A stretch of 64,000 bases of DNA, from positions 186,001 to 250,000 of the forward strand of contig NZ_SMAO01000003.1 in assembly GCF_004342175.1 (NCBI RefSeq), written 5' to 3'. Each line of letters opens with the position of its first letter. The first letter of the stretch is position 1. A program made the position numbers and the translations under genes. The notes beneath the pieces are model-generated. The model was not told the DNA's origin. It saw only the letters and a list, made by a program, of their open reading frames with translations, and searched no databases. This stretch comes from Thiobaca trueperi. GTDB taxonomy: Bacteria > Pseudomonadota > Gammaproteobacteria > Chromatiales > Chromatiaceae. Shown piece by piece: positions 44,834 to 54,593 of the stretch.

Positions 44834-45283
44834 ATGCCACGCGACGACCTACTGAAAGGACGTTTCTCCTGCTCCGGCCACGTCTACCACGTCACGACTT
44901 GCACCGAGGCCCGCGTGCCCTTGTTCCGCGATTTTTCCTGTGGAAGGCTGGTCGTGAAAGAGATGCGAGAGCTGAACGACGCCAAGACAGTCACATCGTT
45001 GGCCTGGGTCATCATGCCCGACCATGTTCACTGGCTGTTCCAGCTTGGAAGCGACCTCACCTTGTCGCAGACCATGAAGGGTTTTAAGGCCCGCTCGGCA
45101 TTGACCATCAATCGTTTCCTGAATCGGCGCGAGCCAGTCTGGCAACGCGCATTCCACGACCACGCCCTACGCCGGGAAGAAGACCTGCGCACCGTCGCGC
45201 GCTACATCATCGGCAACCCGCTACGCGCCGGCCTGGTCCAATACATCGGAGATTACCCCCTATGGGATGCCATCTGGCTGTAG
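44834..45283 (+). mobile_element. REP-associated tyrosine transposase (RAYT, Y1_Tnp)
   Basis: A 149-residue Y1-family HUH single-strand transposase of the RAYT group. HUH-type motif in WVIMPDHVHWLFQL (about residues 60-65), catalytic Tyr in RTVARYIIGNPLRAGLVQ (about 130). Typical N-terminus for the group (FSCSGHVYHVTTCTEARVPLF). Flanked on both sides by GGGGCGAAT...ATTCGCCCC palindromes, its expected substrates. It sits between hsdM and hsdS. Its own stop TAG (45281) is also part of a REP (GTAGGGGCGAAT). I start at the ATG at 44834 since the upstream frame runs back into hsdM. RAYTs are usually single-copy and domesticated rather than freely mobile. Confidence 0.9.
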
Positions 45284-45305
45284 GGGCGAATGAATTCGCC
45301 CCTAC
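45280..45305. repeat. perfect REP palindrome right of RAYT
   Basis: GTAGGGGCGAAT GA ATTCGCCCCTAC: a perfect 12-bp stem with a 2-bp centre. Overlaps the RAYT stop codon (TAG 45281-45283). Confidence 0.9.
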
Positions 45306-45345
45306 AACGCCGGGCGTCATCCATGTGGAGGCCGCAAAACCCGTA

Positions 45346-45365
45346 GGGGCGAATTTATTCGCCCC
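45346..45365. repeat. REP palindrome, third unit
   Basis: GGGGCGAAT TT ATTCGCCCC, 9-bp perfect stem, 41 bp past the second unit. Preceded by GTA as in the second unit. Confidence 0.85.
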
Positions 45366-45369
45366 GTTG

Positions 45370-45411
45370 CCGGCAGGGATTCAGGAGAATTTCGAGGAGT
45401 TAGGCGAGTGA
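45370..45411 (+). pseudogene. residual hsdM 3' tail
   Basis: Reading the frame that ends TGA at 45409-45411 gives PAGIQENFEELGE and stop. It resembles the present hsdM C-terminus LAARIQANLEDIL and fits the usual HsdM ending better (ENFEELG). It overlaps the hsdS start as GTGA. I infer that this is the original hsdM end, displaced by about 650 bp of RAYT/REP DNA. Confidence 0.55.
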
Positions 45412-46640
45412 GTTGGTCTTTATGCAGTCTTGATGAATTGGGTTCGGTTTCGCGGGGACGCTCACGGCATCGCCCACGTGATGCCTCCCATCTCTATGGC
45501 GGCCCTTATCCGTTCGTACAGACTGCGGACGTGAAAGCAGCCAACCTTTATTTGACCGAATACGAGCAGACGTACAGTGAGGTAGGGCTTGAGCAAAGTA
45601 GGCTCTGGCCACCGGGAACCTTGTGCATCACCATCGCCGCAAATATCGCGGAAACTGCAATTCTCGGTATCGAAGCATGTTTCCCGGACAGCATTATTGG
45701 CTTCATTGCGAATGCAGATAGAGCGGATACGCTGTTTGTGAAGTACATGTTTGATGCGGCCCTGAAGATGCAATATCGGGCCTACACGCAGGGGGCTGCA
45801 CAGGATAACCTGAGCCAAGCCAAGTTGCTGGCGCTGAAGTTCTCGGTTCCCGATGTTGCAGAGCAGCGCCGAATCGCTGATGTTCTTTCTGCCTACGACG
45901 ACCTGATCGAAAACAACCGCCGCCGGATGGCGCTGCTGGAGGCGGCGGCGCGTCAGCTCTACCGCGAGTGGTTCGTCCGCCTGCGCTTCCCCGGCCACGA
46001 GCACACTCGCATTATCGATGGTGCGCCGGAAGGATGGGAGCACAAACCGCTAGCGTCGCTCTGTGAAAATGAGACGGGGATTCAAACCGGACCTTTCGGT
46101 AGTCAGCTCCATCAGTCCGATTATGCCGAGGACGGAATCCCAGTCATCATGCCGCGAGACCTTGTCAACTTTACGATTTCGCTCGATTCAGTCGCACGAA
46201 TTCCTGAGCAGATCGCCGAGCGGCTAGATCGGTATCGGTTGATGATCGGAGACACGGTCTACGGGCGGCGCGGCGATATGGGCCGTCGCGCATTCATTGG
46301 CCCGCGACAGTCCGGTTACATCTGTGGAACCGGCTGCTTACGCATTCGCCCGAACCCTGAACGAATTAACCCGAGGTATCTGTTCGATGCCTTGGGATCG
46401 CCCGAAACGGCCGGGACAATCGCGAGCCGGGCAAAGGGCGCGACAATGCCGAATCTGAACTCAACGGTTCTCAAGACTGTTCCGGTTCTCGTCCCACCTC
46501 GGCGCATGCAGCAGCACTACGTTGAGCAGATAGAGCCACTGACAGCGATGTGTGAGCTACTTGCCGAGTTAAATCAACGACTCCGCACCGCTCGCGACCT
46601 CCTCCTCCCCCGCCTCATGAGCGGCGAGATCGCGGTATGA
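45408..46640 (+). CDS. hsdS: type I restriction-modification specificity subunit (HsdS)
   Basis: DNA-recognition subunit of the type I complex. 410 residues with two target-recognition domains, each followed by a conserved helix: first TRD about residues 1-150, helix EQRRIADVLSAYDDLIENNRRRMALLEAAARQLYREWF (about 150-190); second TRD about 205-360, helix QHYVEQIEPLTAMCELLAELNQRLRTARDLLLPRLMSGEIAV. The start is a GTG at 45408 overlapping the residual hsdM stop. The TRDs have lower GC than the flanks, as is common for exchanged TRD cassettes. Overlaps the next gene by 4 bp (ATGA). Confidence 0.93.
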   Translation: MSWSLCSLDELGSVSRGRSRHRPRDASHLYGGPYPFVQTADVKAANLYLTEYEQTYSEVGLEQSRLWPPGTLCITIAANIAETAILGIEACFPDSIIGFIANADRADTLFVKYMFDAALKMQYRAYTQGAAQDNLSQAKLLALKFSVPDVAEQRRIADVLSAYDDLIENNRRRMALLEAAARQLYREWFVRLRFPGHEHTRIIDGAPEGWEHKPLASLCENETGIQTGPFGSQLHQSDYAEDGIPVIMPRDLVNFTISLDSVARIPEQIAERLDRYRLMIGDTVYGRRGDMGRRAFIGPRQSGYICGTGCLRIRPNPERINPRYLFDALGSPETAGTIASRAKGATMPNLNSTVLKTVPVLVPPRRMQQHYVEQIEPLTAMCELLAELNQRLRTARDLLLPRLMSGEIAV

Positions 46641-48274
46641 CGCTGGAAGACCAGCACACCGACCGCAAGTCGCTGCGCACCGTCACCGGCAAGAACCCGC
46701 ATTGGGACGAGATAGCCAAGGACTGCGTCTGCTTCGCCAATAGCCAAGGCGGTCGACTCTTGATCGGGATCGAGGATAACGAGACAGAGCCGCCTGCCGG
46801 ACAAGGGATTCCACCGGAACTGATCGATCGGCTGCGCAAACGGATCGGCGAGCTGACGGTGAACGTGCAGGCGTTGCCCAGCGTGCGACAAGCCGCGAAC
46901 GGTGCCGAGTTCATCGAGCTGCTGGTCGACCGCTCACCGAGCGTCGCCTCGACCACGGATGGTCGCTATTTCCTGCGGGTGGGCGATACCTGCCAGCCCG
47001 TCTTGGGGGATGACGTGCTGCGCCTGGCCAACGAGCGACCGGGCCGGCCTTGGGAGTCGATGGACGCCGGGGCTGTCCGCGCCGCGACGGATCCCGCCAA
47101 GTTCACCGATTTCGTGCGGGCGATCCGCGAGTCCGACCGGGTCAAGGCATCGGTGAAGGAGAAAGGACCGGATGAGCTGCTGACCCATTACGGGCTTGCC
47201 CAAGGGGCAACGCTGACGCGGCTTGGTGTCCTGCTGCTCGGCACCATGACGGATCGGCGGGCCTTGGGCACCGCGCCCTTGGTGCAGGCGATCAAGTACG
47301 ACGGGTTGGGACAGAAGATCAACAAATGGGTGTGGGACGATTGCGCCTTGTCACCCGTGGAGCTGCTCGATGCGATCTGGCAGGAGATCTCTGATTTTCG
47401 CGAGAGCCAGGAAGTCCCGGAGGGGATGTTTCGGCATAGCGTGCCGGCCTACGACGAAAAGGTGGTGCGCGAGCTGCTGGTCAACGCCCTGGTGCATCGG
47501 CCTTACACCCAGCAGGGCGACATCTATCTGAACCTGCATCCGGATCGCCTGGAGGTGGTCAATCCCGGTCGGCTGCCCCTGGGGGTCACCCCGCGCAATA
47601 TCCTGCACGCCAGCCGTCGCCGCAACGAAGGTCTGGCGCGGATCTTTCACGACCTGAAGCTGATGGAGCGCGAGGGCAGCGGCTTCGATCTCATGTACGA
47701 CCGGCTGTTGTCTCAGGGCCGACCAGCGCCGCTGATCGAGGAAGGCACGGATTGGGTCAAGGTGACCATCCAGCGACGCATCCTCAAGCCGGAGGTCATC
47801 CGGTTGATGACCGAAGCCGATGCGCGTTTTCAGTTGACGCAGCGCGAGCGCATCACCTTGGGGATACTGACCCAGTCGGACGACTTGCTGGCAGGTGAGC
47901 TTGCCGAAGGACTTGAGACGCCAGTGGATGCCTTGACGACTTGGCTGGGTCGGTTAATCGAGTTCGGTCTGGTTCAAACCAGCGGACGCACCAAAGGAAC
48001 CCGGTATTTCGTTTCGCCGGATCTGCTGCGTGGCACGGGGCTGGCCCGCATGACCTCTCTGAAGCGTATTGAGGCGCATCGACTGGAGGCATTGGTCAGA
48101 GAAGACTTGAAGCGATACCCAAAGTCGCAGATCGGCGAGATCCATTCCCGAATCGGACCGGAGATTCCGCGGAGTCGGTTGAAGCGTGCTCTGGCGCAAC
48201 TTGTCGATGCCAATATCGTCGTGATGGAGGGCACGCTTGGTGGGGCACGTTACCACTTGCGCAGTCAGGGGTGA
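46637..48274 (+). CDS. AlbA_2 / divergent AAA-4 (HATPase-like) DNA-binding protein
   Basis: A 545-residue protein: N-terminal AlbA_2/Schlafen-like domain (DEIAKDCVCFANSQGGRLLIGIEDNE, about residues 25-50), a central GHKL-like part with VVRELLVNALVHRPYTQQGDIYLNL and EVVNPGRLPLGVTPRNILHASRRRNEGLARIFHDLKLMEREGSGFDLMYD, and C-terminal winged-helix segments. Such proteins often sit in type I restriction operons, and a regulatory or anti-invader role has been suggested; function is not established. Start overlaps the hsdS stop (ATGA), so it is part of the same operon between hsdS and hsdR. Confidence 0.85.
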   Translation: MTLEDQHTDRKSLRTVTGKNPHWDEIAKDCVCFANSQGGRLLIGIEDNETEPPAGQGIPPELIDRLRKRIGELTVNVQALPSVRQAANGAEFIELLVDRSPSVASTTDGRYFLRVGDTCQPVLGDDVLRLANERPGRPWESMDAGAVRAATDPAKFTDFVRAIRESDRVKASVKEKGPDELLTHYGLAQGATLTRLGVLLLGTMTDRRALGTAPLVQAIKYDGLGQKINKWVWDDCALSPVELLDAIWQEISDFRESQEVPEGMFRHSVPAYDEKVVRELLVNALVHRPYTQQGDIYLNLHPDRLEVVNPGRLPLGVTPRNILHASRRRNEGLARIFHDLKLMEREGSGFDLMYDRLLSQGRPAPLIEEGTDWVKVTIQRRILKPEVIRLMTEADARFQLTQRERITLGILTQSDDLLAGELAEGLETPVDALTTWLGRLIEFGLVQTSGRTKGTRYFVSPDLLRGTGLARMTSLKRIEAHRLEALVREDLKRYPKSQIGEIHSRIGPEIPRSRLKRALAQLVDANIVVMEGTLGGARYHLRSQG

Positions 48275-48404
48275 TGCTATGCGCTTTGGCTCATTGAGGC
48301 TGGAAATAACGGCTAAACCAACTGCCGACATGCACTAAGGACGATGAGTTGATCCGTTAAACAACTGTCTTTTATCTATCTTTATTGATCTTGGCGGCTG
48401 ATGA

Positions 48405-51400
48405 ATGAGCCAAGCTCGGACCAAGGAAGTGAGCCAAACAACGATGGCCGTGACCGACATCAACAGCGAAGACCGCTTGGTCCAACAGACCTTTGCCAAC
48501 CACCTGCATGAGGTGTTGGGTTGGGACAGTGCCTACGCCTGGAATCAGGAGACCTTCGGACCGGACGGCACGCTTGGGCGCAGCGACACCAGGGAGGTCG
48601 TGCTCACCCGCGACCTGCGCGCGGCGCTCATCCGTTTCAATCCCGAGCTGCCGGAGCAGGCGATCGAAGAGGCGATCGCCAAGCTAACCCGTCAGGACTT
48701 CACCCGCTCGACCCTTCAGCACAATCGGGAATTTCATCGTTTCATCCGCGACGGGGTGCCGGTCAGTTATCGGGACGCCAAAGGCCAGGTGCGGCAGAGC
48801 TTCGCGCGGGTCATCGACTTCCGCCATCCGGAAGAAAACTGCTTCCTCTGTGTGCGCGAGCTGACGATCACCGGGTTGCGCGCGCCCCACTACAACCGCC
48901 GCGCCGACCTGATCTGTTTCGTCAACGGTCTGCCGCTGGTCTTCATCGAACTGAAGGCGGTTCATATCAACATCCGTGCCGGCTTCGACGGAAACCTGCG
49001 CGATTATCTGGACGAGCATGTCATCGCCCACGCCTTCCATCACAACGCCTTTCTGATCGTCAGCAACGGGCATCGGGCGCGCTATGGCTCCATCACCAGC
49101 GGCTGGGAGCACTTCGCCGAGTGGAAGCGCCAGGACGAGCGCGACCGGGGCAGCGTGGATGCCGAGATGCTGCTGAACGGCCTACTCGCCAAGGATCGGC
49201 TGCTCGACATCGTCGAAAGCTTCATCCTCTTCGATGCCAGCAAGCCGGGCGCGGTCCGTAAGATCGTGGCAAGCAATCATCAGGTGCTGGGCGTGAATCG
49301 GGCAGTCGATTCGGTCGTGCGGCAGGAGGCGCTGAAACGCGCGTTTCCGCCTGATCAGCGGCTGGGCAGCCGGGTTATCAAGCTGCCGCTCGAAAACCGG
49401 CGTTTCCTCAAGGCGGCGGAAGAACCCGGTTCGTACATCCGAAAAGGGCCAATCGAGCTGAGCGAGCGCGCGCATCCGGACCTTGGCCGGCTCGGCGTCT
49501 TCTGGCATACGCAGGGCAGCGGCAAGTCCTACTCGATGGCCTTCTTCGCCGAGAAGGTGCGCCGGATCGTGCCGGGCAACTTCACCTTCGTCCTCATGAC
49601 GGACCGCAACGACCTGGACAGCCAGATCTACAAGACCTTCGTCGGTTGCGGGGTGGCGGACGAGCGGACGCCGCGCGCGGGCTCGGGGAGGGAACTGGAA
49701 GCGTTGCTCAAGGAGAACCATCGTTACGTCTTCAGCCTGATCCACAAATTCAATCAGGAGGTGAAGCGGGACCACCCCTACAGCGAGCGCGACGACATCA
49801 TCGTCATCTCGGACGAGGCGCACCGCACTCAGGCCGGCAGGCTGGCGCGCAATATGCGCCAGGCCCTGCCGAACGCCGCCTTCATCGGCTTCACCGGCAC
49901 GCCGCTGTTCAAGCATGACGAACTGACCAAGCGCCTCTTCGGCGGTTATGTCTCGCGCTATGACTTCAAGCGCTCCGAGGAAGACGGGGCCACGGTCAAG
50001 CTGGTGTATGAGAACCGTGGCGAGAAGCTCGGCATTGCCCGGCTGGACCTCAACGACCGCATCGCCGAGAAGATTGAGGAGGCCGAGCTGGACCCCGATC
50101 AGGAGGCGCTGCTCGAAAAGCTGCTCGGCAAGGATTATGAGGTCATCACCGCCGACGAGCGTCTGGATAAGATCGCCGACGACTTCGTCGAGCACTGTGC
50201 AACCCGTTGGGCGTCCGGCAAGTCGCTACTGGTGTGCATCGACAAGATCACCTGTGCCCGCATCCAGCAGCGAATCCTGCCGCGCTGGAAGACCAAGGCC
50301 GCAGCGGTGCGCCGTGAAGCCGAGGCTCGGCAAGCGGATCTCCAGGCCGCGCTTGATCCGGATCTCCGGCAGCGGCTGTACGCGCAACGCGATCGACTGA
50401 TGGAACAGGCCCGCTGGCTCGACGAGACGATCATCGAGATCATCATCAGCGAGGGGCAGAACGAGGTCGCCGACTTCAAAAAATGGGGCTTCGACATCAT
50501 CCCGCACCGGGCGCTGATGAAGCAGGGCTTCGAGACGGCGGACGGTAAGCGGGTGGATGTCGAGACGGCCTTCAAGAACCCTGAGCATCCCTTCCGCGTC
50601 GCCATCGTCTGTGCCATGTGGCTGACCGGGTTCGATGTGGAATGTCTGTCCACGCTTTACATCGACAAGCCGATGAAGGCCCATACCCTGATGCAGGCCA
50701 TTGCCCGCGCCAACCGGCGCTATCCCGGTAAGGACTTCGGGCTGATCGTCGATTACAACGGCATGCTCAAGAGTCTGCGCGCGGCGCTGGCCCAGTATGC
50801 GCTTGGCGACGACGGCAAGGATGGTGGAGAGATCGTCGCGCCCATTGAGGAGCGGGTGCAGGCGCTACTGGAGGCCATTGAGGCGACCGAGGCCCATGTT
50901 CGCGCGCTGGGGTTCGAGATGCAGTCCTTGATCGGATCTCAGGGGTTCGTCCGTATCAAAGGTATGGCGGATGCCGTGGAGGCCATCTACACCAGCGATG
51001 AGTCCAAGCGGCGTTTCGAGATTCTGGCCCGTCAGGTCTTCATCCGTTTCCGGGCGTTGCTGATGGAGCCGTCCGCGTTCGCCTATGCCGAGCACCACGA
51101 CAACATCGAGGCCATCTACAAGAAGCTCTCGGAACGGCGTGACACGGCGGATGTCACCGAACTTTTGAAGGAACTGCACCGCATCGTGAATCAGGTGATC
51201 TGCGCCGAAGCGCCGGGCGAAGACCAGACCGAAGGGCTGACCTTCGACCTCAGCCAGATCGACCTGGAAAAGCTCCGCGACGAGTTTGCAAAGAAGGTCA
51301 AGCGCAAAGCGACGGTACTTCAAGACATCCGCGACATCGTCGAGCAGAAGCTCGCGGCAATGCTCAAGTCCAATCCGCAGCGAATGGACTATTACAAGCG

Positions 51401-51836
51401 CTATCAGGCGATCATCGCCGACTACAACTGCGAGAAGGATCGGGTCACCATTGAGGAAACCTTCGCCGCGCTGACGGACCTGATTGACGGCCTTGATGCC
51501 GAGCAGCGACGCGCTGCCGAGGAAGGATTGGACGAGGATGAACTTGCCCTCTTCGACCTGCTGAAGAAGGATACTCTCGGCAAAGATGAACGCGAAAAGG
51601 TCAAGCAGGCGAGCCAGGCTTTGTTGGCCTCGCTGCGCAGACTGCTGGCACCACTGGAGCACTGGACCGACAAGGAGCAGACCCAAGCCGAAGTGGAAAT
51701 CTTCATCCTCGACCAGCTCTACACGAAATTGCCATCGCCCTCTTTCACTGAAGAGGATAAGCAGGAAGCCGCAGCGGTCGTTTACCGGCACGTCTGGCAA
51801 CAGGCCGTCAGTGGCGCTTTCAGGATGGCGACTTGA
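48405..51836 (+). CDS. hsdR: type I restriction endonuclease subunit (HsdR)
   Basis: Restriction/translocation subunit. 1143 residues: N-terminal PD-(D/E)xK nuclease ([24 protein letters not shown], with D and ExK about residues 175-190), SF2 translocase with Walker [20 protein letters not shown] in [18 protein letters not shown], and later [35 protein letters not shown]-terminal helical part. The start is uncertain: ATG 48405 or ATG 48444 ([28 protein letters not shown]). 130 bp separate it from the preceding gene; no terminator seen, so it probably reads on from the hsd operon. Confidence 0.93.
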   Translation: MSQARTKEVSQTTMAVTDINSEDRLVQQTFANHLHEVLGWDSAYAWNQETFGPDGTLGRSDTREVVLTRDLRAALIRFNPELPEQAIEEAIAKLTRQDFTRSTLQHNREFHRFIRDGVPVSYRDAKGQVRQSFARVIDFRHPEENCFLCVRELTITGLRAPHYNRRADLICFVNGLPLVFIELKAVHINIRAGFDGNLRDYLDEHVIAHAFHHNAFLIVSNGHRARYGSITSGWEHFAEWKRQDERDRGSVDAEMLLNGLLAKDRLLDIVESFILFDASKPGAVRKIVASNHQVLGVNRAVDSVVRQEALKRAFPPDQRLGSRVIKLPLENRRFLKAAEEPGSYIRKGPIELSERAHPDLGRLGVFWHTQGSGKSYSMAFFAEKVRRIVPGNFTFVLMTDRNDLDSQIYKTFVGCGVADERTPRAGSGRELEALLKENHRYVFSLIHKFNQEVKRDHPYSERDDIIVISDEAHRTQAGRLARNMRQALPNAAFIGFTGTPLFKHDELTKRLFGGYVSRYDFKRSEEDGATVKLVYENRGEKLGIARLDLNDRIAEKIEEAELDPDQEALLEKLLGKDYEVITADERLDKIADDFVEHCATRWASGKSLLVCIDKITCARIQQRILPRWKTKAAAVRREAEARQADLQAALDPDLRQRLYAQRDRLMEQARWLDETIIEIIISEGQNEVADFKKWGFDIIPHRALMKQGFETADGKRVDVETAFKNPEHPFRVAIVCAMWLTGFDVECLSTLYIDKPMKAHTLMQAIARANRRYPGKDFGLIVDYNGMLKSLRAALAQYALGDDGKDGGEIVAPIEERVQALLEAIEATEAHVRALGFEMQSLIGSQGFVRIKGMADAVEAIYTSDESKRRFEILARQVFIRFRALLMEPSAFAYAEHHDNIEAIYKKLSERRDTADVTELLKELHRIVNQVICAEAPGEDQTEGLTFDLSQIDLEKLRDEFAKKVKRKATVLQDIRDIVEQKLAAMLKSNPQRMDYYKRYQAIIADYNCEKDRVTIEETFAALTDLIDGLDAEQRRAAEEGLDEDELALFDLLKKDTLGKDEREKVKQASQALLASLRRLLAPLEHWTDKEQTQAEVEIFILDQLYTKLPSPSFTEEDKQEAAAVVYRHVWQQAVSGAFRMAT

Positions 51837-51909
51837 CGCGCCAGAACTAAACAATATTTTGATTTTTACAGATAAAGTAATCGATATGCGTAAAAAAACC
51901 GCCGGAACG

Positions 51910-52608
51910 ATGACGAAAGCAGTGGTGCTGTTGAGCGGCGGGCTGGACTCGACGACGACGCTCGCCATCGCCAAAGCCGAGGGCTTCACGCCCTATGCGC
52001 TCTCCTTTCGCTATGGTCAGCGGCATGCGGTGGAGCTTGAGTCGGCGGTGCGGGTCGCGCAGGCCATGGGGGTCGCCGAGCATGTGATCGCCGACATCGA
52101 TCTGCGCCGCTTCGGCGGCTCCGCCCTGACCGCCGATCTGCCGGTGCCCAAGGCGCGCAGTCTGGACGAGATGGGCGCGGGCATTCCCGTCACCTATGTT
52201 CCGGCGCGCAATACGGTGTTTCTCTCCTTCGCGCTGGCATGGGCCGAAGTGCTGGGCGCGAGCGATCTCTTCATCGGCGTCAACGCGCTCGATTATTCCG
52301 GTTATCCCGACTGTCGGCCCGAGTATCTCGCGGCCTATGAGCGCATGGCGAATCTGGCGACCGCTGCCGGGGTCGAGGGACGCCAGCAGCTACGCATCCA
52401 TGCCCCATTGATGCAGTTGACCAAGGCCGGGATCATCCGCTGGGGTCTCGCACTGGGCGTCGACTATGCCCTGACCAGCAGTTGCTACGATCCGGGCGCG
52501 GCTGGCCGGCCCTGTGGTCAGTGTGATTCCTGTCTGCTGCGTGCCAGGGGCTTTGCCGAAGCGGGCGTGGCCGATCCGCTGCTCGCACGCTTCGCGGAGG
52601 CCGTATGA
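51910..52608 (+). CDS. queC: 7-cyano-7-deazaguanine synthase
   Basis: ATP-dependent conversion of 7-carboxy-7-deazaguanine to preQ0 on the queuosine path. 232 residues from the ATG at 51910 ([25 protein letters not shown]); the in-frame ATG at 51886 would add eight residues. PP-loop motif SGGLDS, and the zinc-binding cysteines [23 protein letters not shown]. First of three genes queC-queD-like-queE, each overlapping the next by 4 bp. It follows hsdR by 73 bp, marking the end of the restriction island. Confidence 0.95.
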   Translation: MTKAVVLLSGGLDSTTTLAIAKAEGFTPYALSFRYGQRHAVELESAVRVAQAMGVAEHVIADIDLRRFGGSALTADLPVPKARSLDEMGAGIPVTYVPARNTVFLSFALAWAEVLGASDLFIGVNALDYSGYPDCRPEYLAAYERMANLATAAGVEGRQQLRIHAPLMQLTKAGIIRWGLALGVDYALTSSCYDPGAAGRPCGQCDSCLLRARGFAEAGVADPLLARFAEAV

Positions 52609-53699
52609 GCGAACGTCTGCTGCATGTCGCCGCCGCGCCCTTCGAGGCGGCCTGCCATATCCCGATTCTGCCCGAAGGTCATCGCTCGCGCCGTCTGCAC
52701 GGTCACAGTTTCCGCGCCCGTGTCCGCGCCGACCTGCCGTCCGACTGGGCGCCCTTTCCGGGGGCGGCGACCGGACGTCTGACCGAGGCGCTCAAGGAAT
52801 GCATCGACGCACTCGACTATCGCAATCTCAATGAGATTCTGCCGGTTCCGACCGACGAAAACCTCGCCCGCTGGGTGCGCGCACGGCTGACGGCGCCGGG
52901 GATCGAGTCGGTCGGCATCCAGAGCACCCACGATCAGGGCGCGGATCTGGACGGCGCCGATCATGTTCATCTCTGGCATCGTTTCCGCTTCGAGGCCGCG
53001 CACTGTCTGCCGAACGTGCCCGCCGACCATCCCTGCGGACGCCTGCACGGTCACGGCTTCGAGGTCATCCTGCACGCCGATCAGACGCTTGCGGACGAGG
53101 ACATGGGGATGGATTTCGACCGGCTCGCCGCGCTCTGGGCGCCGCTTCAAACCGAACTCCATTACGCCTGTCTCAACGACATCGCCGGTCTGGAGAATCC
53201 GACCAGCGAGCGGCTGTCGCACTGGATCTGGCAGCGGCTCAAGCCCGAGCTTCCGGTGCTGTCCTGGGTGACGGTCTACGAGACCGCCACCGCCGGCTGT
53301 CACTATGACGGTACCCATTACCGCATCTGGAAGGAGCAGCGATTCGAGAGCGCGCTACGGCTGGTCGCCGCACCCGACGGCGATCCGCGACGGCGGTTGC
53401 ACGGTCACAGTTATCTGCTGCGACTGCATCTCACCGCGCCGCTCGATACCGTACTGGGGTGGACGGTCGATTACGGCGACGTGAAGCGGATCTTCAATCC
53501 GGTTTACCAGCTGCTCGACCATCACCGGCTCGATGCCCTGCCGGGGCTCGATGCGGCGGACCCTGGCAGTCTGACCCGCTGGATCCGCGCCCGGATCGCG
53601 GACGATCTGCCCCAGCTCGACCGCATCGATCTGCACGAGACGCCGGGGTGTGGTGCGACGCTCTGCTGGGGCGAACTGGGACCGGCCCTGCCGACATGA
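52605..53699 (+). CDS. queD: triple-domain 6-carboxy-tetrahydropterin synthase (QueD-like)
   Basis: Converts 7,8-dihydroneopterin triphosphate to 6-carboxytetrahydropterin for queuosine. At 364 residues it is three times E. coli QueD (about 120) and contains three T-fold/PTPS units, each with an RLHGH box: [12 protein letters not shown] (about residue 30), [13 protein letters not shown] (about 145) and [12 protein letters not shown] (about 265). Only the middle unit keeps the full set: first zinc His (FEAAHCLP), catalytic Cys (HPCGRLHGH) and TAGCHYDG. The outer units lack the catalytic Cys ([18 protein letters not shown]). QueD normally works as trimers or dimers of trimers, so this may be a single-chain pseudotrimer (inference). 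ATGA overlap with queC and queE. Confidence 0.88.
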   Translation: MSERLLHVAAAPFEAACHIPILPEGHRSRRLHGHSFRARVRADLPSDWAPFPGAATGRLTEALKECIDALDYRNLNEILPVPTDENLARWVRARLTAPGIESVGIQSTHDQGADLDGADHVHLWHRFRFEAAHCLPNVPADHPCGRLHGHGFEVILHADQTLADEDMGMDFDRLAALWAPLQTELHYACLNDIAGLENPTSERLSHWIWQRLKPELPVLSWVTVYETATAGCHYDGTHYRIWKEQRFESALRLVAAPDGDPRRRLHGHSYLLRLHLTAPLDTVLGWTVDYGDVKRIFNPVYQLLDHHRLDALPGLDAADPGSLTRWIRARIADDLPQLDRIDLHETPGCGATLCWGELGPALPT

Positions 53700-54337
53700 G
53701 CTATCTGGTCAAGGAAATCTTTTACACCCTGCAAGGGGAGGGTGCCCAGGCTGGCCGCCCGGCCGTCTTCTGCCGCTTCGCCGGCTGCAACCTCTGGTCG
53801 GGACGCGAACAGGATCGCGCGCAGGCCGTTTGCACCTTCTGCGACACCGATTTTCGTGGCACCGATGGCGTGGGCGGTGGTCACTTCCGCACGGCTGAGG
53901 ATCTGGCCAGCGCCATCTGCGCGCAATGGCCCCGCGAGGCCGGTCTGTCAGCGCCGCCCTATGTCGTCTGCACCGGAGGCGAGCCGCTGTTGCAGCTTGA
54001 TGCCGCGTTGATCGATGCCCTGCACGCGCAGGGCTGCGAGATCGCGGTCGAAACCAACGGCACCTGTCCGGCCCCGCCAGGGCTCGACTGGATCTGTGTC
54101 AGCCCCAAGGCCGGCGCCGGGATCAAACTGACCGTCGGCGACGAACTCAAGCTGGTCTATCCGCAGCCGGCAGCCCCGCCCGAGCGCTTCACGTCACTCA
54201 CCTTCACGCACTTTTTTCTGCAACCGCTGGATGGTCCCGATCTCGCTGTGCACACTGCACGGGCCATCGCCTACTGCAAGGCCCATCCGCGCTGGCGCTT
54301 GAGTGTGCAGACCCACAAGATGCTTGGTTTTCCTTGA
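53696..54337 (+). CDS. queE: 7-carboxy-7-deazaguanine synthase (radical SAM)
   Basis: Radical-SAM ring contraction of 6-carboxytetrahydropterin to 7-carboxy-7-deazaguanine. 213 residues: N-terminal YLVKEIFYTLQGEGAQAGRPAVFCRFAGCNLWSGRE, with the cluster cysteines in CNLWSGREQDRAQAVCTFCDTDF (CX14CX2C variant), GGEPLLQLD SAM-binding motif, ETNGTCPAP and WICVSPKAGAG. Start ATG 53696 overlaps queD by 4 bp. Last gene of the que operon; the puc regulatory region follows. Confidence 0.95.
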   Translation: MSYLVKEIFYTLQGEGAQAGRPAVFCRFAGCNLWSGREQDRAQAVCTFCDTDFRGTDGVGGGHFRTAEDLASAICAQWPREAGLSAPPYVVCTGGEPLLQLDAALIDALHAQGCEIAVETNGTCPAPPGLDWICVSPKAGAGIKLTVGDELKLVYPQPAAPPERFTSLTFTHFFLQPLDGPDLAVHTARAIAYCKAHPRWRLSVQTHKMLGFP

Positions 54338-54403
54338 TTTATTTTTCAATGCATGCAAAGGCTGCGGGTGCTCTCTTTCGTGCTGGCAGATGATTGCCTC
54401 ACA

Positions 54404-54421
54404 TGTAAATTCAGATTGACA
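54404..54421. promoter_or_regulatory. PpsR/CrtJ-like operator 1 of pucBA
   Basis: TGTAAATTCAGATTGACA fits the TGT-N12-ACA palindrome bound by the photosynthesis repressor PpsR/CrtJ. Its right half overlaps the predicted -35 (TTGACA 54416-54421). Confidence 0.65.
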
Positions 54422-54443
54422 TTGTTGGGTGTAAAGCTAAGAT
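54416..54443 (+). promoter_or_regulatory. predicted sigma-70 promoter of pucBA
   Basis: TTGACA (6/6 consensus), 16-nt spacer, TAAGAT (4/6 to TATAAT); transcription start expected near 54450, giving a leader of about 140 nt before the pucB GTG. Confidence 0.6.
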
Positions 54444-54447
54444 GACA
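54430..54447. promoter_or_regulatory. PpsR/CrtJ-like operator 2 of pucBA
   Basis: TGTAAAGCTAAGATGACA, a second TGT-N12-ACA, 8 bp after the first and covering the -10. Two closely spaced sites of this kind are typical for aerobic repression of photosynthesis genes. Confidence 0.65.
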
Positions 54448-54593
54448 GGTAGGATCGCAAAGTGCATCGTCTGATCCGGATGCGGTGACATTGGGCAGGC
54501 GAAGCACCCTCAGTATCGCGGTCAGTTTATGACGCCATCCTGTCATCCAGGATGGATATGATGTCAGTGTCTTTCCTAACGGAGTCCCATCTC

